Shown here one piece after another: positions 1-7,640 of a DNA stretch of 26,701 nucleotides. Source of the DNA: Priapulus caudatus (taxonomy: Eukaryota > Priapulida > Priapulimorpha > Priapulimorphida > Priapulidae); contig NW_014579315.1 of assembly GCF_000485595.1 (NCBI RefSeq), forward strand, positions 4,880 to 31,580. Reading direction: 5' to 3'. How positions within the stretch are numbered: the first letter of the stretch is position 1; every line of letters begins with the position of its first letter. The position numbers and the translations under genes were made by a program. The notes under the pieces were generated by a model. It saw only the letters and a program-made list of their open reading frames with translations, was not told the origin of the DNA and ran no database searches.

Positions 1-42
1 CAGTTACAACTATATAAATTCGTCGCTATAATAATAAGTGAG

Positions 43-67
43 AAATAAATAAATAAATAAATAAATA
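43..67. repeat. (AAAT)n microsatellite
   Basis: About six tandem AAAT units in the putative intron downstream of GDAP1-like exon 5. Confidence 0.9.
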
Positions 68-94
68 TTAATTTTTTAGTTGCATGATTCCTAC

Positions 95-206
95 CTTCCG
101 TATGCGTTGCCAGTTGCTTCTCTACTTCGTCCATTAGCGGTTCAAGATTATCCAATGCCTTCACAATTTCAGGTTCATTTGCATACTTCCTTGCCCACGA
201 ACGGCG
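95..206 (-). CDS. GDAP1: GDAP1-like exon 5
   Basis: The donor is CGGAAG|GTAGGA at 94. The acceptor is either TTGTCAGAG (exon from 206, phase 0, matching the end of exon 4) or TTGTCAG (exon from 208). The phase argument favours 206. The reading is [20 protein letters not shown], then [17 protein letters not shown], ending in phase 1. The stretch [16 protein letters not shown] corresponds to human ILDELEKVLDQVETEL. Length is 112 bp against 115 bp recalled for human exon 5. No frame break is seen here. The next exon, which would carry the second half of the GST-C domain and the tail anchor, is beyond position 1. Confidence 0.8.
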
Positions 207-1819
207 CTCTGACAACATGATAAACACACCAGATTTAGGATACCGGTTAGCAGCAGCAGGAGCTTAAAAACATGTTTATCTAACTTTTATTTTCTACATG
301 GCTCGCATATTTCATGCATTCATTTATCCAGTCCATCATTCTGTCCGCCCGTGCGTGAGTAGGTCCGTTCACCTACAAACCTATCTCTCCAGACGCCCGT
401 CCGCCCGTCCGCCCGTCCGCCCGTCCGTCGTCCGTCCGTCCGTTCGTCCGTCTATCCGTCCATTCGTCCGTCCACCCATCAACCTATCCATCCATCCATC
501 CATCCATCCATCATTCACTCAATCCATCCATCGATCCATCCATTCAACATCCACCCATCCATCCATCCAATCCATCCATCCATTCATCCATTCATCTATC
601 ATCATCCGCCATCCATCCATCCATCCATCCATCCATCCATCCATCCATCCATCCATCCATCCACCCTTTCCAGCAATCCGTCGATCCGTCGGTCCGTATG
701 TCTGATTATGCATCGATCTATCGATCCCTTTGTCGCTCCATACTTATCCTTATATACAATGATGCAGTGGCATTCTGATGTTTTCAACGATAGTCACCGC
801 CAATTGATATGTAGTGCTAATCGCGCACCAGATGGCGTTTTAAACAGAAACATATTTACCTTTGAGGCCTTCTGCTCATAACATCCTCTAAGGTTGGGAT
901 ATTTCTTTATCAACGATTGAAGGTGGGCCACCTTTCCCGCATAAACGCCTAACGAAAATGAAATGCAACACTATAAGTCACAGAATTTATATTTATCGCG
1001 GCTGAACAATTTTTGATAATCGATAATCAATTATCATTAATCAATAACGGTTTTGGATGGAAATCGCTCACCCTTGGCCATTTCTCTGATGTTATCCGGT
1101 ACCCAGCAGGTTCTTTCCCAAGTATGGATGATAGTAAATACCAAAAGCGATTTTCTCCCAGGTTAATGTCTAGCAGAACCTTGCGGAAATGCTTGGTCAG
1201 TGTAGCGGCATCTGTTCCCTCAACGGGAAACAACCCTTGGCCTGTCTCCTGCAACTCATACAATGCGATATCAGGTGTTATTACGATGAAAACAATTGTT
1301 TCCATCGCGTTTGCCTTTTCTCTTCTCCGGAGTAGATATGTAAGCAAAACTGCTCGGGGTCAGAGAAGGTGCCGAGGGTAAGGAAATTAGGGAAAAAATT
1401 AAGTGCATGCGTACTGTTATAATGTAACATAATAACATTTAGATTAGGATGACGATGACGATGACGCTGACGATGACGATGACGCTGACGATGATGCTGA
1501 TGCTGATGATACAAATGATAATGATGATGATAGTGGGCAATTCTCCAAGAGACTCTCTGCGTTTTACTTCTACTGTGAAAATCAAAACACTCGCATGTAT
1601 TCGACGGTAAAGAAATTCCACCCACCTCCTGAGAAATGTTTCTCCAAGTAGTCAATGATGCGCGCAGAGTCAGTGATGGTTGCATCTCCATGCTGTAATA
1701 TGGGTACTTCACACTTCGGGTTGAGCTTTACGAACCATGGCTCGTACTGGGCATACTTAAACAAGTCCACGACAAACTTTCTCAAATGGTAACTTCTTCT
1801 CTTCAAGCGCGAACATGAC
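95..1819 (-). CDS. GDAP1: GDAP1-like gene, internal exons 2-5 (partial)
   Basis: Four minus-strand exons (1626-1819, 1072-1241, 860-948, 95-206) read in order as a GDAP1 family protein, a GST-fold protein of the mitochondrial outer membrane linked in vertebrates to mitochondrial fission and shape. Seen: an N-terminal thioredoxin-like part with EPWFVKLNP and EVPILQHGD followed by IIDYLEKHF, then a GST-C region with [27 protein letters not shown] and [16 protein letters not shown]. Each aligns collinearly with human GDAP1 as I know it (EPWFMRLN, EVPVLIHGE, IIDYLEQTF, HGCILHPEL, LKKLAEENPDLQEAYIAKQ, ILDELEKVLDQVETEL). Intron phases 0, 1, 1, 0, 1 match the human exon 2-5 boundaries. Missing: exon 1 (should end in phase 0 upstream of 1819; not found) and exon 6 with the C-terminal membrane anchor (left of the window). 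Exons 2 and 3 contain one-base frame breaks, so this is either an expressed gene with sequence errors or a decaying copy. It could also be a GDAP1L1-type paralogue. Confidence 0.85.
388..700. repeat. (CCGT)n / (CCAT)n tetranucleotide array
   Basis: CCGT-type units (about 390-470) change into CCAT-type units (about 471-662) with point-mutated spacers, then end in scattered TCCGTCGG units. It sits in the intron between GDAP1-like exons 5 and 4. The ORFs on both strands here (Ser/Ile/His/Pro on plus, Met/Asp/Gly/Trp on minus) are translations of the repeat. Confidence 0.95.
860..948 (-). CDS. GDAP1: GDAP1-like exon 4 (short exon)
   Basis: An 89-bp exon too short to show as an ORF. The acceptor is TTTTCGTTAG at 949 and the donor CAAAG|GTAAAT at 859. 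In phase 1-to-0 frame it reads [20 protein letters not shown] and then GCYEQKASK without a stop. It matches human exon 4 (SELKKLAEENPDLQEAYIAKQKRLK) in order, spacing and both intron phases; human is 95 bp, two codons longer. This segment is part of the alpha-helical insertion that distinguishes GDAP1 proteins from ordinary GSTs. Confidence 0.8.
1072..1241 (-). CDS. GDAP1: GDAP1-like exon 3, with two frame breaks
   Basis: The chosen acceptor is GAGACAG|GC at 1242 because it restores phase 1 from exon 2 and gives the join [18 protein letters not shown] at 1251 is an alternative. The donor is AAGG|GTGAGC at 1071. The reading runs [24 protein letters not shown], then needs one extra base skipped near 1160 to give [15 protein letters not shown] (human HGCILHPEL region), and another near 1105-1120 to give [10 protein letters not shown] and the donor in phase 1. 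After both corrections the exon is 168 bp and phase 1 to 1, against 174 bp recalled for human. Both breaks lie beside G or A runs (CTGGGAGAAAA, TTGGGAAAGAA). Confidence 0.75.
1441..1531. repeat. GAC/GAT trinucleotide tract
   Basis: Imperfect (GAT/GAC/GCT)n tract inside the intron between GDAP1-like exons 3 and 2. Confidence 0.9.
1626..1819 (-). CDS. GDAP1: GDAP1-like exon 2 (thioredoxin-like GST-N part)
   Basis: The acceptor is a pyrimidine-rich tract ending TTTCAG at 1820; the donor is GGAG|GTGGGT at 1625. The reading starts [13 protein letters not shown], which fits the first helix of a GST N-domain, and then must shift by one base near 1780 to continue as [19 protein letters not shown] and on to [11 protein letters not shown]. 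The exon is 194 bp; removing one base gives 193 bp, the length I recall for human GDAP1 exon 2, starting in phase 0 and ending in phase 1. The human counterpart starts VRLVIAEKAL at the same point. The break sits in GAGAAAGTTTG, a run-rich spot. Only the downstream part, from a spurious Met at 1806, appears as an open reading frame. Confidence 0.85.
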
Positions 1820-1927
1820 CTGAAAGCGATAGAAGGAAACCTTAGTAACCTAAAGGTAAACTGTTCTTCTGTAGATACAAGTACTTAAAATTTTTGAAGT
1901 TGTTTTCCACAATATCTATTTAATTGC

Positions 1928-2160
1928 AGAATACACGCCCGCACGTGTAGACACATACGCGCACGTGCGCGCGCATGCATACAGACGAAGAAACACACGC
2001 ACACATGCACAGAGACACATACAGACTCACGAAAACACACACACACGCACGCACGTACGCACGCACGCACGCACGGCACGCACGCACACAGGCCACGCAC
2101 ACACACACACCAACACAACACACACACACACCACACACATCCCAACACAGGTGTACGCGC
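1928..2160. repeat. CA/CG-rich microsatellite (CACG, CA)
   Basis: Alternating purine-pyrimidine tract mixing CA and CACG units, including (GCAC)n at 2047-2090. Such alternation is prone to left-handed DNA. Overlapping Cys/Val-rich and Thr/His-rich ORFs are artefacts. Confidence 0.95.
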
Positions 2161-2169
2161 ATTAATGCA

Positions 2170-3230
2170 TGATCAGCGAGTCTATCAATTTTGATAGGAT
2201 CATAGACGATCACTATTTGATTGACTCCTGATGACATGCAGGTATGACCTAGTTTTGCCCAGGTAGTGCGTGCATGTGTTTGGCCGTTTAGAATGTGCAG
2301 CATGGGCTGACATAAGCCGCCATCACATCACATCGATTTTTAATTGATGTTTGTCTTCAAAATAATGTGACGCATTGTGAGCGCAAATTCTGATACCAGA
2401 TAACCTGAATACACTAAAGTATTTTTGCCGGGTTAGCATGCACCTTTATATGCATAGTCATCGTGACTCGACAATTTTCAAGCGATTGTGCGGATTTTCA
2501 ACAGGGGCGCTGGAACGGACGTGCACACAAGCTAAATACTGATCCACGTTACGGACGAGTTACGAAAAGACGCGGTGTCCCTCTAGTAGATTCATCTGCC
2601 ATGGACTTACACACTTTTCAGATGCTTTTCAAATTTTGATTTCAGCATATTATTTGAAAGGCGAAGCTTAGGCCTCACTTTTTGTTTCTTGCGCGAGTGA
2701 CCAGAATGCGTACAGATTCTCCCCAGTGTAAAATGCGCCATTAATGCATATCATCGCTAACGCAGCAACTTCTCAAATACGAACCGTTTTTCCGACGTTT
2801 ACAAACTTCGTTCTGCGAACGACAACAATAGGTGCATTGCAGAGTCAATACCTGATCATGCAGATGCTTTACCACTGTAGGTGTACGAAAACTTGCCTCA
2901 GGTTATATCTATAAAAATATTCTTTCAGTTATTTATTATGAAAATTATGTGAAATTATAGCCCTATTTAATTTCGTTCGTAATAGTGAGTTTTATTGTAC
3001 GCGGTAACTATAGGTAATAAAGTGCTAAATGTGCTACTTATTAAACTTCGTAGCTGATTATCTTCCATCTATATACTTAATTAATCATACATATAAATAT
3101 TAATAAATAAGAAATATATAATATACGTGCTGTGAGTAGATCGAAAGCGGATTCATATACAGCTTGAGGTTTGGAGAGTTGCTATGGTCCGCCATCTTAG
3201 CTATAGACGCTGGTAACTGCTAAAGTCGCT
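2170..3230. other. Anonymous non-repetitive DNA
   Basis: No reading frame, splice-bounded exon or recognisable repeat is visible here. Towards the right end (3189-3198) the string CCGCCATCTT fits the YY1 core, and a change in base composition follows, but no TATA box or initiator stands out. GDAP1-like exon 1 could lie here or further right; I did not find a segment ending in the expected Ser-Gln-Lys and a GT donor. Confidence 0.5.
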
Positions 3231-3245
3231 TAGTGTGAGGACGAC

Positions 3246-3311
3246 GCTGATGGTGATGATGATGATGATGCATGATGATGGAAGCAGCGAGAGAAGCGAG
3301 AGATGCAAGGA

Positions 3312-3344
<33 letters not shown>
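3246..3344. repeat. GAT and CTG trinucleotide tracts
   Basis: A (GAT)n tract at about 3246-3281 is followed by an uninterrupted (GCT)n tract of about eleven units at 3313-3344. In one plus frame this gives poly-Met/Asp then poly-Ala in a 69-codon ORF (3235-3444) with no other protein character. Confidence 0.9.
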
Positions 3345-3345
<1 letters not shown>

Positions 3346-3354
3346 ATCTATAGG

Positions 3355-3470
3355 CGCGTTCACACGGAGATTTTTGCCGAGCCTATTAGGCCCGTAGCCA
3401 GATTTGGCTCGAGCGAGCGTTCACAACAGACGTTTTTGGCGTAGCTATTAGGCCGAGCCAGATGTTGACC
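3355..3470 (+). repeat. Two-copy degenerate ~60-bp tandem repeat
   Basis: GCGTTCACAC, GATTTTTGCC, TATTAGGCC and AGCCAGAT in the first half recur in the same order as GCGTTCACAA, GTTTTTGGC, TATTAGGCC and AGCCAGAT in the second, about 60 bp later. Confidence 0.6.
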
Positions 3471-3479
3471 AGCTTTCGG

Positions 3480-3950
3480 CGAGCGGTAGAGAGTAGATCG
3501 CGTTGAAACAGTATAAAATATACTTATACGTTATAAATTCCAAACAGTATAAAGCTCAAACAGCTATAAATTCGAAAATTTGAGTCAGGATGCACGTTTT
3601 GTCAAGATTGATAATTAAAACTCGCGGAACGTAAGTAACACGCTAAATAGCTAACAACGCATCTCGCGACCTATGCCAATTTATCTGTGACGATATTTGT
3701 GCATAAAATTTATTTTATTTGAATTTTGAATTTGACATAGAAATGCGACCCTAAGTGATTTTTGTAAATTGTTAAATATAATAGATTATAGCAAATAATG
3801 ATTTCGAAACTCACTGTTGTTTTATGACACATGTGAATGCGTGATTTTAGAAATTTGTAGGTATATAATATACTATTACTTATGCACTCACTATCATAAT
3901 ATACTCTAAAATTCGATGGTATCCTTTTAACACCCAGTGCTTGTGTTCTA
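3480..3950. other. AT-rich DNA without visible features
   Basis: AT-rich unique sequence. The minus-strand ORF 3710-4030 has no recognisable motifs and runs into the neighbouring transposon boundary, so it is not called. Confidence 0.5.
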
Positions 3951-3954
3951 GGGC

Positions 3955-3968
3955 GCGCCACCTGGTGG
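3955..3968 (-). promoter_or_regulatory. CTCF-type consensus site
   Basis: The minus strand reads CCACCAGGTGGCGC, a full match to the bilaterian CTCF core CCASYAGRKGGCRS. It lies about 70 bp from the left end of the 4037-4402 transposon, with a CACGTG E-box at 3979-3984. Occupancy cannot be judged from sequence. Confidence 0.45.
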
Positions 3969-4036
3969 TTGTGCTGCGAGCACGTGACCCCGGCTGACAT
4001 CATTCTCTGCATCTTGCTGGAGAGACTCACATTTGT

Positions 4037-4402
4037 GGGTGTTGCTATCCCCCGGGCGTGGAGGGACGGTCACGTGATACAGTTGACGTATACTTCAAGA
4101 TGTTTACACATCCGGTAACCCTAACTCCAACACCTCCAACCAGAAACCTATCACTAAATATATGAATCTCGGACCGCTATATAGTAGCAGTCTGATGCGC
4201 AAAAATTAATCTATGGTGTGGAGACAGATATCATGATGCAAAAACTCTAAATACAAACCCTAACCCTAACCCTAACCTTAATCCTAATCCTAACCCTAAC
4301 CCTAACCCTAACCTAATACTAATACTAATACGAATAATATTAATCCTAATACTAGTGCTGCCATCGTGCGGCGTCCCTCCACGCCCGGGGATAGCAACAC
4401 CC
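4037..4402. mobile_element. 366-bp non-autonomous TIR transposon, 9-bp TSD
   Basis: Both ends begin GGGTGTTGCTATCC and continue through GGGCGTGGAGGGACG as an inverted repeat of about 32 bp (one-base difference in a C run). The element is flanked on both sides by CACATTTGT (4028-4036 and 4403-4411), an exact 9-bp target duplication. There is no ORF inside; the interior has a CCCTAA array (about 4257-4316) and AATACT repeats. Nine-base duplications with GG-starting termini are typical of Mutator-like and Merlin-type elements; the sequence alone does not decide between them. Confidence 0.9.
4257..4316 (+). repeat. Telomere-like CCCTAA array inside TIR element
   Basis: About nine CCCTAA units with a few CTTAAT/CCTAAT variants, located centrally in the 4037-4402 element and followed by AATACT units. 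An interstitial array, not a chromosome end, because unique sequence continues on both sides. Confidence 0.9.
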
Positions 4403-5048
4403 CACATTTGTCGGACTGATGGAGCGGTACTGGGGTTCTGGGAAGAGACCAGCTATAGCAGCCTACCGCGCTCGCTCTCAAACACACCCGCCTTTCATCA
4501 ATATCCTGCCGAAATTCTAGTGATAAAGTGACATGAATAGTTTGATTATGCCCTATAAGATTCTGTCATAGAATATAAAGATAATAGAAGCTTAAAAGTA
4601 ATAGAAATGATAAAGATAATAGAAACATAAAGATAATAGAAATGATAAAGATAATAGAAGCATAAATTGAATACTTTGTTTTTTGTTTGGTTTATTAACT
4701 AATAGATACTGTCATTAATTACACTGCGGGCACTGCGTAGCTGGCGCATCGGTCTGTACAGAGCCATGTAACAATACTACCTTACACTAATTTCTACTGT
4801 CTGTGGACTTACTATAGAAACTGACACCTGACTAGCTGTATAAAACTACACTAACACTCGTTAAAACACGTGATTTTATTATCTCTGAAAGGATCTATGT
4901 GATATACAATATAATATACGGGCAATTCTGTGTCACGTGAGAAATTATCTGCATGGAATCGTGCAGGCGTTGGGTAGTATTGATACAGGGCCAGTATACG
5001 CACAGAACCACAAACTCAGGCGAAAACACAGAGATAGTTGACAGTTAA

Positions 5049-5306
5049 CGCTCAAGGGGTCGTTGTCGTAACAGGTACTACAGATATGTACCCGAGTACA
5101 TATATGTATACACAAAGTGTACCAGACCTTGTACTACAGAAGTGTACCCTAACCCTAACACTAACCCTTAACCCTAACTAACTCTAACCCTAACCCTAAA
5201 CCAAAAACATACCTCATATAAAATTATAAACATAAATACTAAACAACCTAAAACTACCTCGGACATATCTGTAGTACTGGTTACGACAACGACCCTTCGT
5301 GCACAG
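5049..5306. mobile_element. 258-bp TIR element with TTAA target duplication
   Basis: Inverted arms of about 39 bp, 5057-5095 against 5257-5295, share GGGTCGTTGTCGTAAC and TACTACAGATATGT. TTAA flanks both sides (5045-5048, 5307-5310). The paralogous block at about 11021-11030 has the uninterrupted site (CAGTTGACAG), showing a clean insertion. TTAA duplications are characteristic of piggyBac-type (and Kolobok) transposons. No transposase is present. The interior carries a second CCCTAA array at about 5147-5204. Confidence 0.85.
5147..5204 (+). repeat. Telomere-like CCCTAA array inside TTAA element
   Basis: About eight CCCTAA-type units with variants (ACACTAA, TAACTAACT), in the interior of the 5049-5306 element. 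Confidence 0.85.
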
Positions 5307-5365
5307 TTAACAGTTGACAGTAGACAGTACACCGATATATTAGTTGCCTTCACCTAAGACTAANT

Positions 5366-5893
5366 ATGGACAGTCATCCGTCGTGATGGTGGTAGTTCAT
5401 CCGTTGAGTTTCAATTGATAGAAGGTGCAGTAAGAAACCCTGTGAAAGGCAAATCTTATGCTAATCTTCGGTAACGCCCGGGCAGGCTGTCGTCGTAGAT
5501 TAGTACTAAATTCGAACTATAAGTGTAGAAGTGTGAAGTTGTAACTGTGAGTGCACTGCTGCCGCTGCTCGCTGTGTGGGTGCTGTGGGTGTAATGGGCT
5601 CGTTGGTGTTTGGGTTCTCCTGTGCGAATATGCTCGCTAGTGTGTGAGTACCAAGTTTTAAATATATACAGCTATCTGTGTCCAGATCAATGTGAGGCTG
5701 TCACCGAGTGAATGTACTGGGAGTGTGAGGCGGGGAGTACACTCCGAAAAAGAGTTGGTATGGTCGAAGCTGAGAGAGTTCAACACGGTACACAAATGAG
5801 CATGCAGATGTAAGGGTAGATCAAATAGAACAGGGGGGAAAATCACGGTGATGAAAGAGGTATGGGAGTTTCATTCCGATACAGTTACTACTT
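5366..5893. repeat. Segmental duplication block U2, copy A
   Basis: Matches 14562-14938: shared strings include GGACAGTCATC, GAGTTTCAATTGA, AACGCCCGGGCAG, CTAAATTCGAACTA, GCTGTGTGGGTGCTGTGGG and GAAAATCACG. Similarity is lower than in U1, with many small indels. The single N at 5364 lies on the U1/U2 join. Confidence 0.8.
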
Positions 5894-6090
5894 TACACGT
5901 TATATATTGAAATAGAGTCAGAGAGAGAAATAAGACAGATCTACTTACGGCAGACGAAGTAGCCGGCCAAATCCATACGAGACCGCTGAGAAATAGGCGA
6001 GATCCGGTGATAGTCGGTGCTAATTAGGCAGTCGTGAGATAGGCGCGCGCAGAGAGAGGCGCCCATCACACAATACGTGGCCGAAATTGG

Positions 6091-6111
6091 AGGTCAACAG
6101 GTCAAAGGTCA
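6091..6111 (+). promoter_or_regulatory. Triple AGGTCA nuclear-receptor half-site (DR2 + DR1)
   Basis: Three exact AGGTCA half-sites in the same orientation at 6091-6096, 6099-6104 and 6106-6111, spaced by two bases and one base. DR1 is the RXR/HNF4/COUP-TF-type element and DR2 is bound by retinoid-type receptors in animals. It sits outside the microsatellites. No adjacent gene start is visible. Confidence 0.45.
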
Positions 6112-6247
6112 ATGGGGCACAGGGCAATTTTACCCATTTTTCTGAGACATTGGTGTGACCGAGCGTTGAAAAAACTTTTTTTGTTTCAGCGTGACCTAGC
6201 CATTTTTAATGGCTTTATTGTGAAAGGACCATGAATGTGCTTTCCAT

Positions 6248-6396
6248 CATTGCGCGCAACACACCACGGCACCCCCGGCACCGGCACAGTCACGGCCGCC
6301 ACGGCACGCACAAGCACACACACACACACACACCCCACACACACACATTAACACGCACAATTACACACACTCAGCACACACACACACACCATAACA

Positions 6397-6434
<38 letters not shown>

Positions 6435-6985
6435 GCACGCACGCACGTGCGCGCAATCTCGGCGCACGCACAGCGAAACACAGGGCGGCGGCCCGATCAC
6501 ACACCATGCACACCACCACGCCGCCACCACATCACACCGCGCAACACACACACACAGGCACCCACCAACAACGGACCACACAACACATTTACACATACAC
6601 ATACACCACACGCACGCCACAGGCACACACACAACATCCTCTCCTCTCTCTCTTCTTGATCTGTCTTGGGCGGGAGTCACGACACAACAGAGCAACACCA
6701 ACACGCAAACACACACACACACAGCAGCAGCACACCCCACGTCAGCAGGGATCACATAACACACCACATAACCTACACCCAGACGCAACAGACACAGCAC
6801 ACATGTCGGTCAACCCATGCACCCCACACAGCATTACCAACAGACAAAACACACAACACACACACAGCACACAGCACCCAACACATACCAACGAACAACA
6901 ACACAACCACACACACACACCACACACACACAGCACACACCACAGCACACACACCACACACCAACAAACACACACAGAGAGACTG
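6248..6985 (+). repeat. Long degenerate CA-rich tract
   Basis: About 740 bases built from CACACA, CACG, CACC and CAACA variants, only briefly interrupted (6640-6685). All long ORFs on both strands here are His/Thr- or Cys/Val-rich translations of the repeat. Confidence 0.95.
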
Positions 6986-6999
6986 GTTTGATGTTCTTT

Positions 7000-7640
7000 T
7001 AGTCTTTCAGACTGTTTTTCTCCTATATGAATATGCAGACATGTAAATTCGTGGTCTGCGGGCGGCCTTTCCTCGTTATATATACTAGGCAGAAAGTATA
7101 CCCCGTAGAACCACCCGCAATGTTGTCTTTAAATATACTCCATGTATGTGACACAGATAAGAGTTAAATTTTCATTAATCTGAAAAGGAAACGCACTGCA
7201 CTGGTTACCCAGAAACACTGGCACGCTTACTGGCCACTGACTACTGTTGTCAGTACGGTGTAGCGTCAAGCAGAGTGGAGCAGGGGGGAATCTGAGACGT
7301 AGCTACTGCCGCGTAGTATTGGAGGAATAGATTTTTTGTTTGAGCCAGAAACCATCTCCAGCAGACGTGGTGATTCTGAATATGCTCATTACGGCGGCAA
7401 GTCAAGAGACGGCAGTGTAAATTTCGCGCACGTATGTGAGTCTGGATCTGCTGTACGCACTGCCATCTATTGCACGAATAGCATTTTTTCGAAATTTTTG
7501 ACTTTAATACTTAATACTTGAACTTTAAAAAAAAAAATCTTTCTCACGCAAGAACGCATGCTCCCAGACGTGGTGATTCTGAATATATCATTTAGTTAGC
7601 CGCGATTTGAGTGACCAATCAGGGCGAAAAGCGAAACACA
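7000..7640. other. Unique DNA with a 22-bp direct repeat
   Basis: No gene is recognised. CAGACGTGGTGATTCTGAAT plus AT occurs exactly at 7362-7383 and again at 7565-7586, about 200 bases apart. The 61-codon ORF 7336-7521 covers one copy but shows no domain features. Confidence 0.5.

Larger units (their letters stand above)
4563..5357. repeat. Segmental duplication block U1, copy A
   Basis: Starting in a minisatellite of TAAAGATAATAGAAA-type units, this block matches 10563-11058 at high identity over hundreds of bases (for example GTAGCTGGCGCATCGGTCTG and CACTCGTTAAAACACGTGAT in both). It is interrupted by the 258-bp TTAA element at 5049-5306, absent from the other copy. No coding frame is seen. 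Confidence 0.9.

Noticed and set aside
298-713. ORFs on both strands over the CCGT/CCAT array
   Set aside because: Translations of a tetranucleotide repeat (Ser-Ile-His-Pro and Met-Asp-Gly-Trp periodicity); no domain and no exon boundaries.
1027-1347. Full 106-codon minus ORF as one exon
   Set aside because: Only 1072-1241 aligns with GDAP1; the part right of 1241 is best read as intron, and the true frame changes twice within the exon.
4257-5204. Chromosome-end telomere
   Set aside because: Arrays are short, lie inside TIR elements and have unique DNA on both sides.
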